From positions 1 to 57,551 of the forward strand of contig PNOJ01000003.1 of the NCBI GenBank assembly GCA_013824755.1: a DNA stretch of 57,551 bases, written 5' to 3'. The position numbers and the translations under genes are program-made. The stretch's first letter is position 1. Every line of letters starts with the position of its first letter. Source of the stretch: Gemmatimonas sp. (GTDB taxonomy: Bacteria > Krumholzibacteriota > Krumholzibacteriia > LZORAL124-64-63). A model generated the notes under the pieces. That model saw only the letters and a program-made list of their open reading frames with translations. It was not told the DNA's origin and made no database searches. Below, piece after piece: positions 24,655 through 32,238 of the stretch.

Positions 24655-25764
24655 TTGCGCGACAGCGTGTTGCACAGGCGGTACCGCCTCGGTGGCGTGA
24701 CGACCGACTACCGGTGCGCGCCGACGGGGTTGGCTTCGCTGGCGGAACGGCTGGGGGGGCGGCCGGCCGTGGCGGTCGTGGACCGGGCGGTGGTGCGGCT
24801 GCACGCGGAACGGCTGGCGGCGGTGCTGCGGGATGGGGACGGGGCTCCCCTGCCTCGGCTGGTCGTGGCCGGCGGCGAAGCCGCCAAGACCGTGGCGAAC
24901 CTCGAGCGCGCCTGGGAGTGGCTGGCCGCACGACGGCTGACGCGCGACGGCGTGGTCGTCGGGGTGGGCGGCGGCGCGGTGCTGGACCTCGCCGGTTTCG
25001 CGGCGGCGACCTGGCAGCGCGGCGTGCGTTTCGTCGCCGCGCCCACGACGCTGCTGGCGGCGGTGGACGCCGGGCTGGGCGGCAAGACCGCCGTCGACCT
25101 GGGGGCGTTGAAGAACCCCGTCGGCGCCTTCCATCCCGCCACGGACGTGCTGGTCGAGACGGACCTGCTCGGCACGCTGACGCGACGCGACTGGCGCTGC
25201 GGGCTGGCCGAGACGGTCAAGGCCGCGGTGATCGCCGCCGCGCCCCTGTTCCGCGACCTGGAGGCGCGGGCGCCCGATCTCGCGGGCCTGCTGGCCCACG
25301 GCCGCGCCGACCGGGTCGTGCCCGGAATCGCGGACCTGCCCTGGACCTCGTGGATCGACGGCGCGGTGCGGGTGAAGGGCCGGCTGGTCGCGCTCGACTT
25401 CCGCGAGGCCGGACCGCGACGGGCGCTGAATCTCGGGCACACGCTCGGGCACGCGCTGGAACTGCAGCTGGGCCTGGCGCACGGCGAGGCCGTGGCGCTG
25501 GGCCTGGCGGCGGCCGCGCGCCTGGCCGCGGCGCGCGGGACCTGCCCGCGACGGGACGCCGACCGCATCGTCGCGTTGCTGGCGGCCTGCGGGCTGGCGG
25601 TGGCGGCGACCCCGCCGCCGCGGCGCGCGACCGCCGCCCTGGTCGCCGGCGACAAGAAGGCGCGCGGCGGCGAGGTGCGCTGGGTGCTGCCGCTGCGGAT
25701 CGGCGCGGTGGACATCGACGCGCGCGTCGGGTTGGACGACATGCTGGCGGCGCTCTCGGGCTAG
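24655..25764 (+). CDS. aroB: 3-dehydroquinate synthase
   Basis: Second step of the shikimate pathway: converts DAHP to 3-dehydroquinate, using NAD and a divalent metal. 369 aa from TTG 24655, with GGAGG nine bases upstream; the longer open frame runs back through the palindromic element and is rejected. Visible family motifs: GGEAAKTVANLERAWEWL (~75), GVGGGAVLDLAGFAAATWQRG (~102), PTTLLAAVDAGLGGKTAVD (~128), ALKNPVGAFHPA (~150), GLAETVKAA with the metal Glu (~183), HTLGHALE and HGEAVALGL with the metal His residues (~262-282). An extended -10 (TGGTATCCT, 24602-24610) precedes it. Confidence 0.95.
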   Translation: MRDSVLHRRYRLGGVTTDYRCAPTGLASLAERLGGRPAVAVVDRAVVRLHAERLAAVLRDGDGAPLPRLVVAGGEAAKTVANLERAWEWLAARRLTRDGVVVGVGGGAVLDLAGFAAATWQRGVRFVAAPTTLLAAVDAGLGGKTAVDLGALKNPVGAFHPATDVLVETDLLGTLTRRDWRCGLAETVKAAVIAAAPLFRDLEARAPDLAGLLAHGRADRVVPGIADLPWTSWIDGAVRVKGRLVALDFREAGPRRALNLGHTLGHALELQLGLAHGEAVALGLAAAARLAAARGTCPRRDADRIVALLAACGLAVAATPPPRRATAALVAGDKKARGGEVRWVLPLRIGAVDIDARVGLDDMLAALSG

Positions 25765-25788
25765 GTTCGTCCGGCACCGGACGCACGG

Positions 25789-25813
25789 AGGGCCACCCCG
25801 CTGGGGTGGCCCT
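25789..25813. terminator. terminator between aroB and protease gene
   Basis: An 11-bp perfect stem (25789-25799 with 25803-25813), 3-nt loop, then TT, 24 nt after the aroB stop and 24 nt before the convergent stop. Usable in both directions. Confidence 0.65.
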
Positions 25814-25837
25814 TTCGCGTACCCGCGGTGCGCCGCG

Positions 25838-28800
25838 CTACTTCGCCAGCACCAGCTTGGCCGAGCGTTGCTCCCCGCCCGTCGCGACGCGCAGCAGGTA
25901 GACGCCGGCGGCGGCGGCGCCGCCGTCCTCGTCGCGCCCGTCCCAGACCGCCTCGTGCCGGCCGGCGGCCAGGTCCGCGTCCGCGAGGGTGCGCACGCTG
26001 CGGCCGCGCATGTCGTAGATCCGCACCTCGACGCGCCCGGCGCGGGGCACGTCGAAGCGGATCGTGGTGCGGGGGTTGAACGGGTTGGGGACCACGTCCG
26101 CGATGGCCAGCGCGCGCGGCGCGTCGCCGGCGGCGGTGGCGCCCGTCGTCACCGTCGCCGAGTACCCGCCGACGTGGCCGTCCTGGTCCACCGCCACCAC
26201 CACGAAGTGGCCGTCGGACTGCGCCGACGCGAAGGCGTGGCCGGGGTGCGCGACGACGCCGGCCACGTGGGCGGCGTCCGGCTGCGTCGCCGCGTCCGGC
26301 AAGCGGTAGACGACGTAGTGGTCGACGTCCGGCTCGGCGTTGGGCGCCCAGTCGAGCGCGACGCCCGTGAGCGCCACCTGGGTCAGGCTGAGCTGGGCGA
26401 CCGCCGCCGGCGCGACCGGCGTGCAGCCGGGCCCGCCGTACGCGCCGATGTCGGCCCGCGAGCCGTCGGGATCGAGGCAGGCGGGATCGGGATCGCCGCG
26501 GTCCAGGCAGGGCGAGTGCAGGGCCAGCGCGTAGTCCCCGGCCGCAGCGGCGCAGAAGCCCGGCTCGGCCAGGATGTCGTGGGCGCCGCCCGTCAGGCCC
26601 ACATAGTCGCCGCCCGGGTTGTTCCACAGGACGTTGTGGTCGCCGACGAAGCTGGCGGTGCTGCCCGCCAGGCCGCCGTGCGCGTTGTCGGCGACGACGC
26701 AGTTGCGCAGGACCGTCGAACCGACGCCGGTCAGGAACACGCAGCCGAAGCCGGTGCCCGTGCTGTCGAGCAGCAGCGTGTTCTCGATCCGGACGACGGG
26801 CGACGAGTCCGCCGCCAGGGTCGCGCCGAGCACGGCGGCGGCGTTGCCCGTGAAGACGGCGTTGCGCACGTCGAGATCGGCTCCCGCGACGTTCACCGCG
26901 CCGCCGCGGTCGATCCGGGCCGAGTTGTCGTCGTAGAGGCCGCCCTCGACGACGAGGCTGCCGCCCACGACGTGGAAGGCGCCGCCCTTGGCGTCCGCGC
27001 GGTTGCCGACGGCGGCGACGTCCCGCGCGACCACCGTCGAGCCGCTCGCCGACAGGGCCGCTCCCGCCGCGCAGCGGCGGTTGCCCGTGAAGGTCTCGCC
27101 GATCAGGTCCAGCCGGCTGTCGAGGGCGTAGACGCCCGCGCCCTCGTGCCCGGCGACGCTGTCCATGCAGGCGTTCTGCAGGTACTGGTTGCCGGTCAGC
27201 ACCGCGCCGTCGGCGTTGATCAGGGCCACGGCGCCGCCCAGGTCGGCCCGGTTGCCCTGGAACACGCAACCCTCGATGCGGGGCGCGCCGTTGACGACGA
27301 TGATGGCGCCGCCGGCCCCGTCGCCGTTGAAGGGGTTGGCCGTGTTGTTCGTGAACACGCAGTCCCGGATGGTGGGCGAGGAACCGTTGATGTAGATGGC
27401 CCCGCCGTGGCGGCCGAAGAACGGGACGCTGCTGATCCCGCCGACGCAGTCGTGGAACTCGAAGCCGACGACGCCGGCGTAGCCGTCGAGGCCGCCGACG
27501 AAGCCCATCGCGCTGTCGATCGACTGCAGACGCGTCGCGCCCGGCGAGGGGTTGCGCGCGGTGAAGGCCGGGTTCCAGCCGCCGATGATGGTGGTCGGCG
27601 TGGTGACGGCCACGCGCTCGGCGTAGTCGCCGGCGGCGACGAGCACGGTGTCGCGGCCGGTGCAGGCGACCAGCGCGGCGGCCAGGCTGCGGGCGGCCGT
27701 GGCGACCGACTCGTAGGGCGCGACGTCGCCGCCGGTCGGCGAGACGTAGCGCGTGCGGTGGCCGAGCAGGCGCATCCGGTCCGGGGAGACGCCGAAACCC
27801 CGCCGCGTGTCGCCCAGCGGGACGACGCAGAACTTGAGCAGCGTCGTGGAATGGTTCGGCAGGGTCCACAGGTAGTGGCCGGTGTTGGGCACGTCGTCCG
27901 CGATCTTGGTGTCGAGGTAGCCGTCGAGGGACGCCCAGATGTCCACCGTGGCCGCGGCGGCGCCGCTCGTGGTCCAGGCGATGTCGACCGTCTCGCCCGC
28001 CAGGTAGTCGCGGTCGTCCAGGGGGCCGAGCACCGTGACGCTCGTCGGCGGCACCAGCAGGTCGATCTGGGTCGTCGAGGAACCGATCAGCGACACCCCG
28101 TACTTGATGGTGAAGTACCCGCCCTCACCGAAGCTGGGGCCCCAGGAGTTCTTGCAGATCCAGCCGCCGGTGCCGCCGCAGGCCCGGTCGTCCCAGCCGA
28201 CGATCAGGATCAGGTGGTTCGTGTAGGGACCGACGTTGTCGGTGTAGCAGCCGGTGCCGTAGCTCGGGAAGGGCTCGTCGGCGTTGAAGGCCGAGCAGAC
28301 GGGGCCGTCGAGCAGGGCGGTCTTGATCTGCGTCACGTTGTTCGAAACGTAGTGCCAACTCGTCACGAAGCCGAAGGGCAGGTGGGCGGACTGGGTGCAG
28401 GTGCTGACGGTGCCCTCGGTGTACGGGATGTCCTCCTCGTGGACGGCTCCGTAGGTCATCGCCACGTTGTAGACGGCCGAGGCCCAGCCGCCGTCGCAGT
28501 CGGCGCCGTACGAGTTGCAGAGGATCATCTGCTGTTCCGACAGGTTCAGGTCCTGGCCGTAGAAGATCTTGAGATGCGACTCGATCTGCCCGATCGCGGC
28601 GAAGGCCCAGCACGAGCCGCAGCCGCCCTGGTCCTTGACCGAGGTCAGGCCGTCCAGGCTCACCCAGCTGAAGTTCGACGGCAGGTCGACCTTGTCCGTC
28701 GGGTAGATCTTCAGGTGGTCGAGATACTCGCGCTGGTAGTCCGGCGGCAGTTCGAAGCCGTACAGGTTGGCGCGACGCTCCGGCGTCAGGCTGTCGGTGA

Positions 28801-28936
28801 ACGCCGTCGTCGACTCCCAGGTCACGCCGGACTGGGCGAAGGCCGCCCCGGCGGCGGCGGCGACCAGCAGGCAGGCGAGGGCGGCCGAGCGGGTCCTCGT
28901 GATCACGGAAGCACAAAAAAGTTTACGCGGACGCAT
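25838..28936 (-). CDS. secreted C1 (papain-family) protease with beta-helix region and C-terminal sorting-type domain
   Basis: 1032 aa from ATG 28936. Signal peptide 1-35 (ending AFAQ). Papain domain ~80-325: QGGCGSCWAF (oxyanion Gln, nucleophile C109), NHLILIVGWDD (catalytic His) and CKNSWGPSFGEGGYFTI (catalytic Asn). Then an Ig-like domain (~330-420), a right-handed parallel beta-helix (~440-830; CVFTNNTA, CVFQGNRA, AVFTGNAA rungs), a fibronectin-III-like domain (~845-945) and a C-terminal FlgD-Ig-like domain (PNPFNPRTTIRFDVP...GVYLLRV). The last resembles type-IX-like sorting modules of FCB bacteria. Probably cell-surface or secreted; substrate unknown. Confidence 0.9.
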   Translation of the reverse strand: MRPRKLFCASVITRTRSAALACLLVAAAAGAAFAQSGVTWESTTAFTDSLTPERRANLYGFELPPDYQREYLDHLKIYPTDKVDLPSNFSWVSLDGLTSVKDQGGCGSCWAFAAIGQIESHLKIFYGQDLNLSEQQMILCNSYGADCDGGWASAVYNVAMTYGAVHEEDIPYTEGTVSTCTQSAHLPFGFVTSWHYVSNNVTQIKTALLDGPVCSAFNADEPFPSYGTGCYTDNVGPYTNHLILIVGWDDRACGGTGGWICKNSWGPSFGEGGYFTIKYGVSLIGSSTTQIDLLVPPTSVTVLGPLDDRDYLAGETVDIAWTTSGAAAATVDIWASLDGYLDTKIADDVPNTGHYLWTLPNHSTTLLKFCVVPLGDTRRGFGVSPDRMRLLGHRTRYVSPTGGDVAPYESVATAARSLAAALVACTGRDTVLVAAGDYAERVAVTTPTTIIGGWNPAFTARNPSPGATRLQSIDSAMGFVGGLDGYAGVVGFEFHDCVGGISSVPFFGRHGGAIYINGSSPTIRDCVFTNNTANPFNGDGAGGAIIVVNGAPRIEGCVFQGNRADLGGAVALINADGAVLTGNQYLQNACMDSVAGHEGAGVYALDSRLDLIGETFTGNRRCAAGAALSASGSTVVARDVAAVGNRADAKGGAFHVVGGSLVVEGGLYDDNSARIDRGGAVNVAGADLDVRNAVFTGNAAAVLGATLAADSSPVVRIENTLLLDSTGTGFGCVFLTGVGSTVLRNCVVADNAHGGLAGSTASFVGDHNVLWNNPGGDYVGLTGGAHDILAEPGFCAAAAGDYALALHSPCLDRGDPDPACLDPDGSRADIGAYGGPGCTPVAPAAVAQLSLTQVALTGVALDWAPNAEPDVDHYVVYRLPDAATQPDAAHVAGVVAHPGHAFASAQSDGHFVVVAVDQDGHVGGYSATVTTGATAAGDAPRALAIADVVPNPFNPRTTIRFDVPRAGRVEVRIYDMRGRSVRTLADADLAAGRHEAVWDGRDEDGGAAAAGVYLLRVATGGEQRSAKLVLAK

Positions 28937-29008
28937 CGGCTGCCTTTCGTCCGAACCCGGTGGATGGTGCGGGATGTCGCGGCGGCGGCGATCGGACGCC
29001 ACGGCTCC

Positions 29009-29038
29009 ATGATACCACGCCGACCGGCCGCGGGGCAA
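29009..29038 (-). promoter_or_regulatory. candidate promoter of C1 protease gene
   Basis: On the minus strand TTGCCC (29038-29033), 18-bp spacer, TATCAT (29014-29009), preceded by TG-G as an extended -10. It lies about 75 bp before the ATG within the 154-bp gap to priA. Confidence 0.45.
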
Positions 29039-29090
29039 ACCCGCCCTGCGCCCATCCCCGCTCGCGACATGCAACGTGTTTCGCGACAAC

Positions 29091-31094
29091 TCAATACAGG
29101 CCGACGGGATCGACGTCCAGGGTGACGTCGACGGCGGTGTCGGCGGCCAGGCGACGCCCGCGGTCGGCGAGCCAGGCCCGCTGGGCGTTGGTGGTGGGCC
29201 CCTTGACCAGCAGCTGCCAGCGGACGCGGTTCTGGAGCCTGGCGAACACCGCCGGCGCCGGCCCCAGCACTTCCAGCGCGGGCGGCGCCAGGTGGGCCCG
29301 CAGCAGCTCGCCGAAGCGGTGGGCCGCGTCCTCGACGTCGGCGGGGCGGCGGGCCGCGAGGCCCACGCGCAGCATGCGCCGGGCCGGCGGGTAGCCCGCG
29401 GCCTCGCGCTGCGGCAGCTCCGCCGCGGCGAAGGCCGCGAAGTCGTGGCGCGACGCGGCCAGGATCACCGGGTGGTCGGGCTGCCAGGTCTGGAAGAGCA
29501 CGACGCCGGGGCTCTCGCGGCCCGCGCGGCCGGCGACCTGGGTCAGCAGCTGGAAGACCCGCTCGTGCGCCCGGAAGTCGGGCAGCGTCAGCCCGTCGTC
29601 GGCCGCCAGGACGCCGACCAGGTCGACGCCGGCGAAGTGGTGCCCCTTGGCCACCATCTGGGTGCCGACCAGGATGTCGGCGCCGCGCGCGGCGAAGGTC
29701 GACAGGATCTCGCGGTGGCTGCCGCGGGCGCGGGTGGTGTCCTGGTCGAGTCGCAGGACGCGCGCCTCCGGGAAGTGCGCCGCCAGCGCCAGCTCGAGAC
29801 GCTCGGTCCCGGAACCCCCGGGCAGGAAGGCCGGGCCGCCGCAGTCCGGGCAGGTGTCCGGTTCGCGCCGCGCGAAGCCGCAGTAGTGGCACAGCAGCTG
29901 GCGCGGGCGCAGGTGCACCGTCAGCGCGATGTCGCAGTGCGGGCAGGCGACCGGCACGCCGCAGGACGTGCACTGCAGGACCCGGGCGAAGCCGCGGCGG
30001 TTGTAGTAGAGGATCGCCTGGCGGCCCCCGGCCAGGCACGACTCGAGCCGGGCCAGCAGCGCGTTCGAGAAGCCGTCGGACGCCGGCCCGCCGCGCATGT
30101 CGACGATCTCGACGACCGGCATCTCCCCGATCGGGCGGTCGCCGAGCAGGATCTCCCGGTAGCGGCCCTCGCGCGCGTTGCGCACCGATTCGAGGTCCGG
30201 CGTCGCGGACCCCAGCACCACGCAGGCCCCGGCCTCGCGGGCCCGCACCAGCGCCGCGTGGCGCGCGTGGTAGCGCGGCTTCTCCTCCTGCTTGTAGCTG
30301 GCGTCGTGCTCCTCGTCGACGATCACCGCGCCGAGGTCGCGCAGCGGCGTGAACAGGGCCGAGCGCGGCCCGAGCACGACCTTCAGCTCGCCCGCCGCCG
30401 CCGCCTCGTGCACGCGGCAGCGCTCGCCCGCGGACAGGCCGCTGTGCACCGTGGCCACGCGGTCGCCGAAGCGCGCCGCCACGCGCGCCTCGGTCTGCGG
30501 GGTCAAGGCGATCTCCGGCAGCAGGTACAGGGCGCTGCGGCCGCGGGCCAGGGCCTCGGCGATCACCCGCAGGTAGACCTCGGTCTTGCCGCTGCCGGTG
30601 ACGCCGCGCAGCAGCAGCGCCCCGTAGCTGCGCGCCTCCAGGCGATCGACCGCCCAGGCGACGGCGCGCTCCTGGTCGGGCGTCAGGCGCACGTCGGCGG
30701 CGTCGGCGATGGGGTAGGCCGCCGCGGCGCGGCGCGGCCGGGCCTTCGTGCCGGGGGCCGGCGGGTGGAACAGGGGCACGAGTTCCCCGGTCGGCAGCGC
30801 GTAGTAGCCGGCCATCCAGTCCAGCAGACGCCGTCGGTCGTCCTCGATCCGGTAGGCCGCGGGGAAGCGGTCGCGCAAGTGACGCAGGCGGTGACCGTCG
30901 ATCTCCGTGACGTCGGCGGCCGCCTCGCGCACGCCGACGACCAGGCCCGTCACGGTCCGCCGGCCCAGCGGCGCCGAGACCAGGTCGCCGGGCCGCACCG
31001 GCGGCGCGGGCCAATCGTCCGGGACGCGGTAGGTGAAGGTCATGTCCAGAGGCACCGGCAGGGCGACCTCGGCCAGCGTCGCGACGGCGGCCAT
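29091..31094 (-). CDS. priA: primosomal replication-restart helicase PriA
   Basis: Superfamily 2 DNA helicase that recognises stalled forks and reloads the replisome. 667 aa. N-terminal 3'-DNA-binding domain (FTYRVPDDW...VRPGDLVSAPLGRR, 1-100); Walker A GVTGSGKTEVYL (~165), DEEH box (~262), SATPDLES (~298). A zinc region (~372-415) has eight cysteines (CTSCG, CPHC, CHYCG, CPDCG). Helicase motifs GTQMVAKGHHF (~477) and QVAGRAGR (~518). Slightly shorter than E. coli PriA. All motifs appear intact. Confidence 0.96.
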   Translation of the reverse strand: MAAVATLAEVALPVPLDMTFTYRVPDDWPAPPVRPGDLVSAPLGRRTVTGLVVGVREAAADVTEIDGHRLRHLRDRFPAAYRIEDDRRRLLDWMAGYYALPTGELVPLFHPPAPGTKARPRRAAAAYPIADAADVRLTPDQERAVAWAVDRLEARSYGALLLRGVTGSGKTEVYLRVIAEALARGRSALYLLPEIALTPQTEARVAARFGDRVATVHSGLSAGERCRVHEAAAAGELKVVLGPRSALFTPLRDLGAVIVDEEHDASYKQEEKPRYHARHAALVRAREAGACVVLGSATPDLESVRNAREGRYREILLGDRPIGEMPVVEIVDMRGGPASDGFSNALLARLESCLAGGRQAILYYNRRGFARVLQCTSCGVPVACPHCDIALTVHLRPRQLLCHYCGFARREPDTCPDCGGPAFLPGGSGTERLELALAAHFPEARVLRLDQDTTRARGSHREILSTFAARGADILVGTQMVAKGHHFAGVDLVGVLAADDGLTLPDFRAHERVFQLLTQVAGRAGRESPGVVLFQTWQPDHPVILAASRHDFAAFAAAELPQREAAGYPPARRMLRVGLAARRPADVEDAAHRFGELLRAHLAPPALEVLGPAPAVFARLQNRVRWQLLVKGPTTNAQRAWLADRGRRLAADTAVDVTLDVDPVGLY

Positions 31095-31237
31095 GCCTGG
31101 TTCCTCCGGGGAAGCGGGACGTCGGCGGGCAGCGTGCGTCGGGAGTCTACACGGCGCGGCGGCGCGCGTCCACGGCGACGTCCGGCCCGGGACTCGGCCC
31201 GGGCCGGCGTGCGGCGGCGGCGGCGGGTCGCGGGCGG

Positions 31238-31612
31238 TCAGCCGTGGCGGACGCCGAGGAAGGTCTGCACCGTGTCGACCAGCCGCTGGGGGCTGAACGG
31301 CTTGGTGATGTAGCCGTCGGCGCCGCAGTCGCGGCCGCGGGTGCGGTCCTCGCGCGAGTTGCGCGCGGTCAGCAGGACGACCGGGATGTCCTTGGTGCGC
31401 AGGTCCGCCTTGAGGCGGCGGCAGGTCTCGAAGCCGTCGAGCCGGGGCATCATCACGTCGAGGATGACGAGGTCGGGCTGCTGCTCGGCGGCCAGGCCGA
31501 GCGCAGCGTCGCCGTCGGCGGCCTGCAGGACGGCGTAGCCCTCGGCATCGAGGCTGAAGTCCAGGATGCTCAGGATGTAGGGCTCGTCGTCGACGATCAG
31601 GATCTTGCGCAC
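31238..31612 (-). CDS. single-domain response regulator
   Basis: Receiver-only protein of 124 aa: acidic pocket VDDEP (~8), phosphoacceptor D in LVILDVMMP (~51), T in LLTAR and K in ITKPFSP. GTG start at 31612 with GGAGG eight bases upstream. No output domain, so it acts by protein contact. Last gene of the signalling cluster, 44 bp after the HD-GYP frame; it may receive phosphate from the kinase upstream. Confidence 0.93.
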   Translation of the reverse strand: MRKILIVDDEPYILSILDFSLDAEGYAVLQAADGDAALGLAAEQQPDLVILDVMMPRLDGFETCRRLKADLRTKDIPVVLLTARNSREDRTRGRDCGADGYITKPFSPQRLVDTVQTFLGVRHG

Positions 31613-31656
31613 GATGGTGCCTCCGTCCCTCGGGTGTCGTTCGCGGTGCGTGCCGT

Positions 31657-32238
31657 TCAGGTCGCGGAGCGGTCGCCGGCGGCGGCGCCGACGAGCTCCC
31701 CCTCCTCGCTCTCGAGGCCGACGTCAGCCGCGGCTGCCGGCGGCGGCGGCGGCAGGGCCAGGTTGCGCGCGTGCTGCACCTCGCCGATGCGCTCGGCGTG
31801 GCGCTGCGACTCGTCCAGGAAGGTCGCCAGGGAGCGCGGGCAGAACTGGCTGCCGGCGCGCTGCTGCATCTCGGCGAGCGCCTGCTCCAGGTTCACGGCC
31901 CGGCGGTAGGGACGGCCCTGGAGCATCGCGGTGAGGCTGTCCGCCAGCATCAGCAGGCGCGCGCCCAGGGGGATGTCCTCGCCGGTCAGCCCCCGCGGGT
32001 AACCCGAACCGTCGAAATGCTCGTGGTGGTGCAGGACGATGTCGTGCACCTCGCCGGGAGCGTCCAGCGACGAGATCAGCTGCAGGCTCAGGTGGACGTG
32101 CTGCTGCAGGATCTCCCACTCCTCGGGCTCGAGCGGCGGCCCCTTGTAGATGATGTCGTCGGGGATGCCGGTCAGGCCCAGGTCGTAGGTCTGCAGCGCG
32201 AAGGCCAGGCTCATCAGCTCGGGCTCGGAGAGTCCCAA
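31657..32238 (-). CDS. HD-GYP-type domain in shifted frame (C-terminal part of the kinase gene)
   Basis: 193 codons from TTG 32238 encode most of an HD-GYP domain (c-di-GMP phosphodiesterase family). HHHEHFDGSGYPRGLTGEDIPLGARLLMLADSLTAM carries HHE and GYP intact (positions ~69-104), but the 'HD' position reads YD (QTYDLGLTGIPDD) and the first helix lies in the kinase frame. It is therefore incomplete alone. Removing one C at 32248-32249 fuses it in frame to the kinase as an 878-aa protein. Either a true frameshift, a sequence error, or +1 recoding. Confidence 0.75.
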   Translation of the reverse strand: MGLSEPELMSLAFALQTYDLGLTGIPDDIIYKGPPLEPEEWEILQQHVHLSLQLISSLDAPGEVHDIVLHHHEHFDGSGYPRGLTGEDIPLGARLLMLADSLTAMLQGRPYRRAVNLEQALAEMQQRAGSQFCPRSLATFLDESQRHAERIGEVQHARNLALPPPPPAAAADVGLESEEGELVGAAAGDRSAT

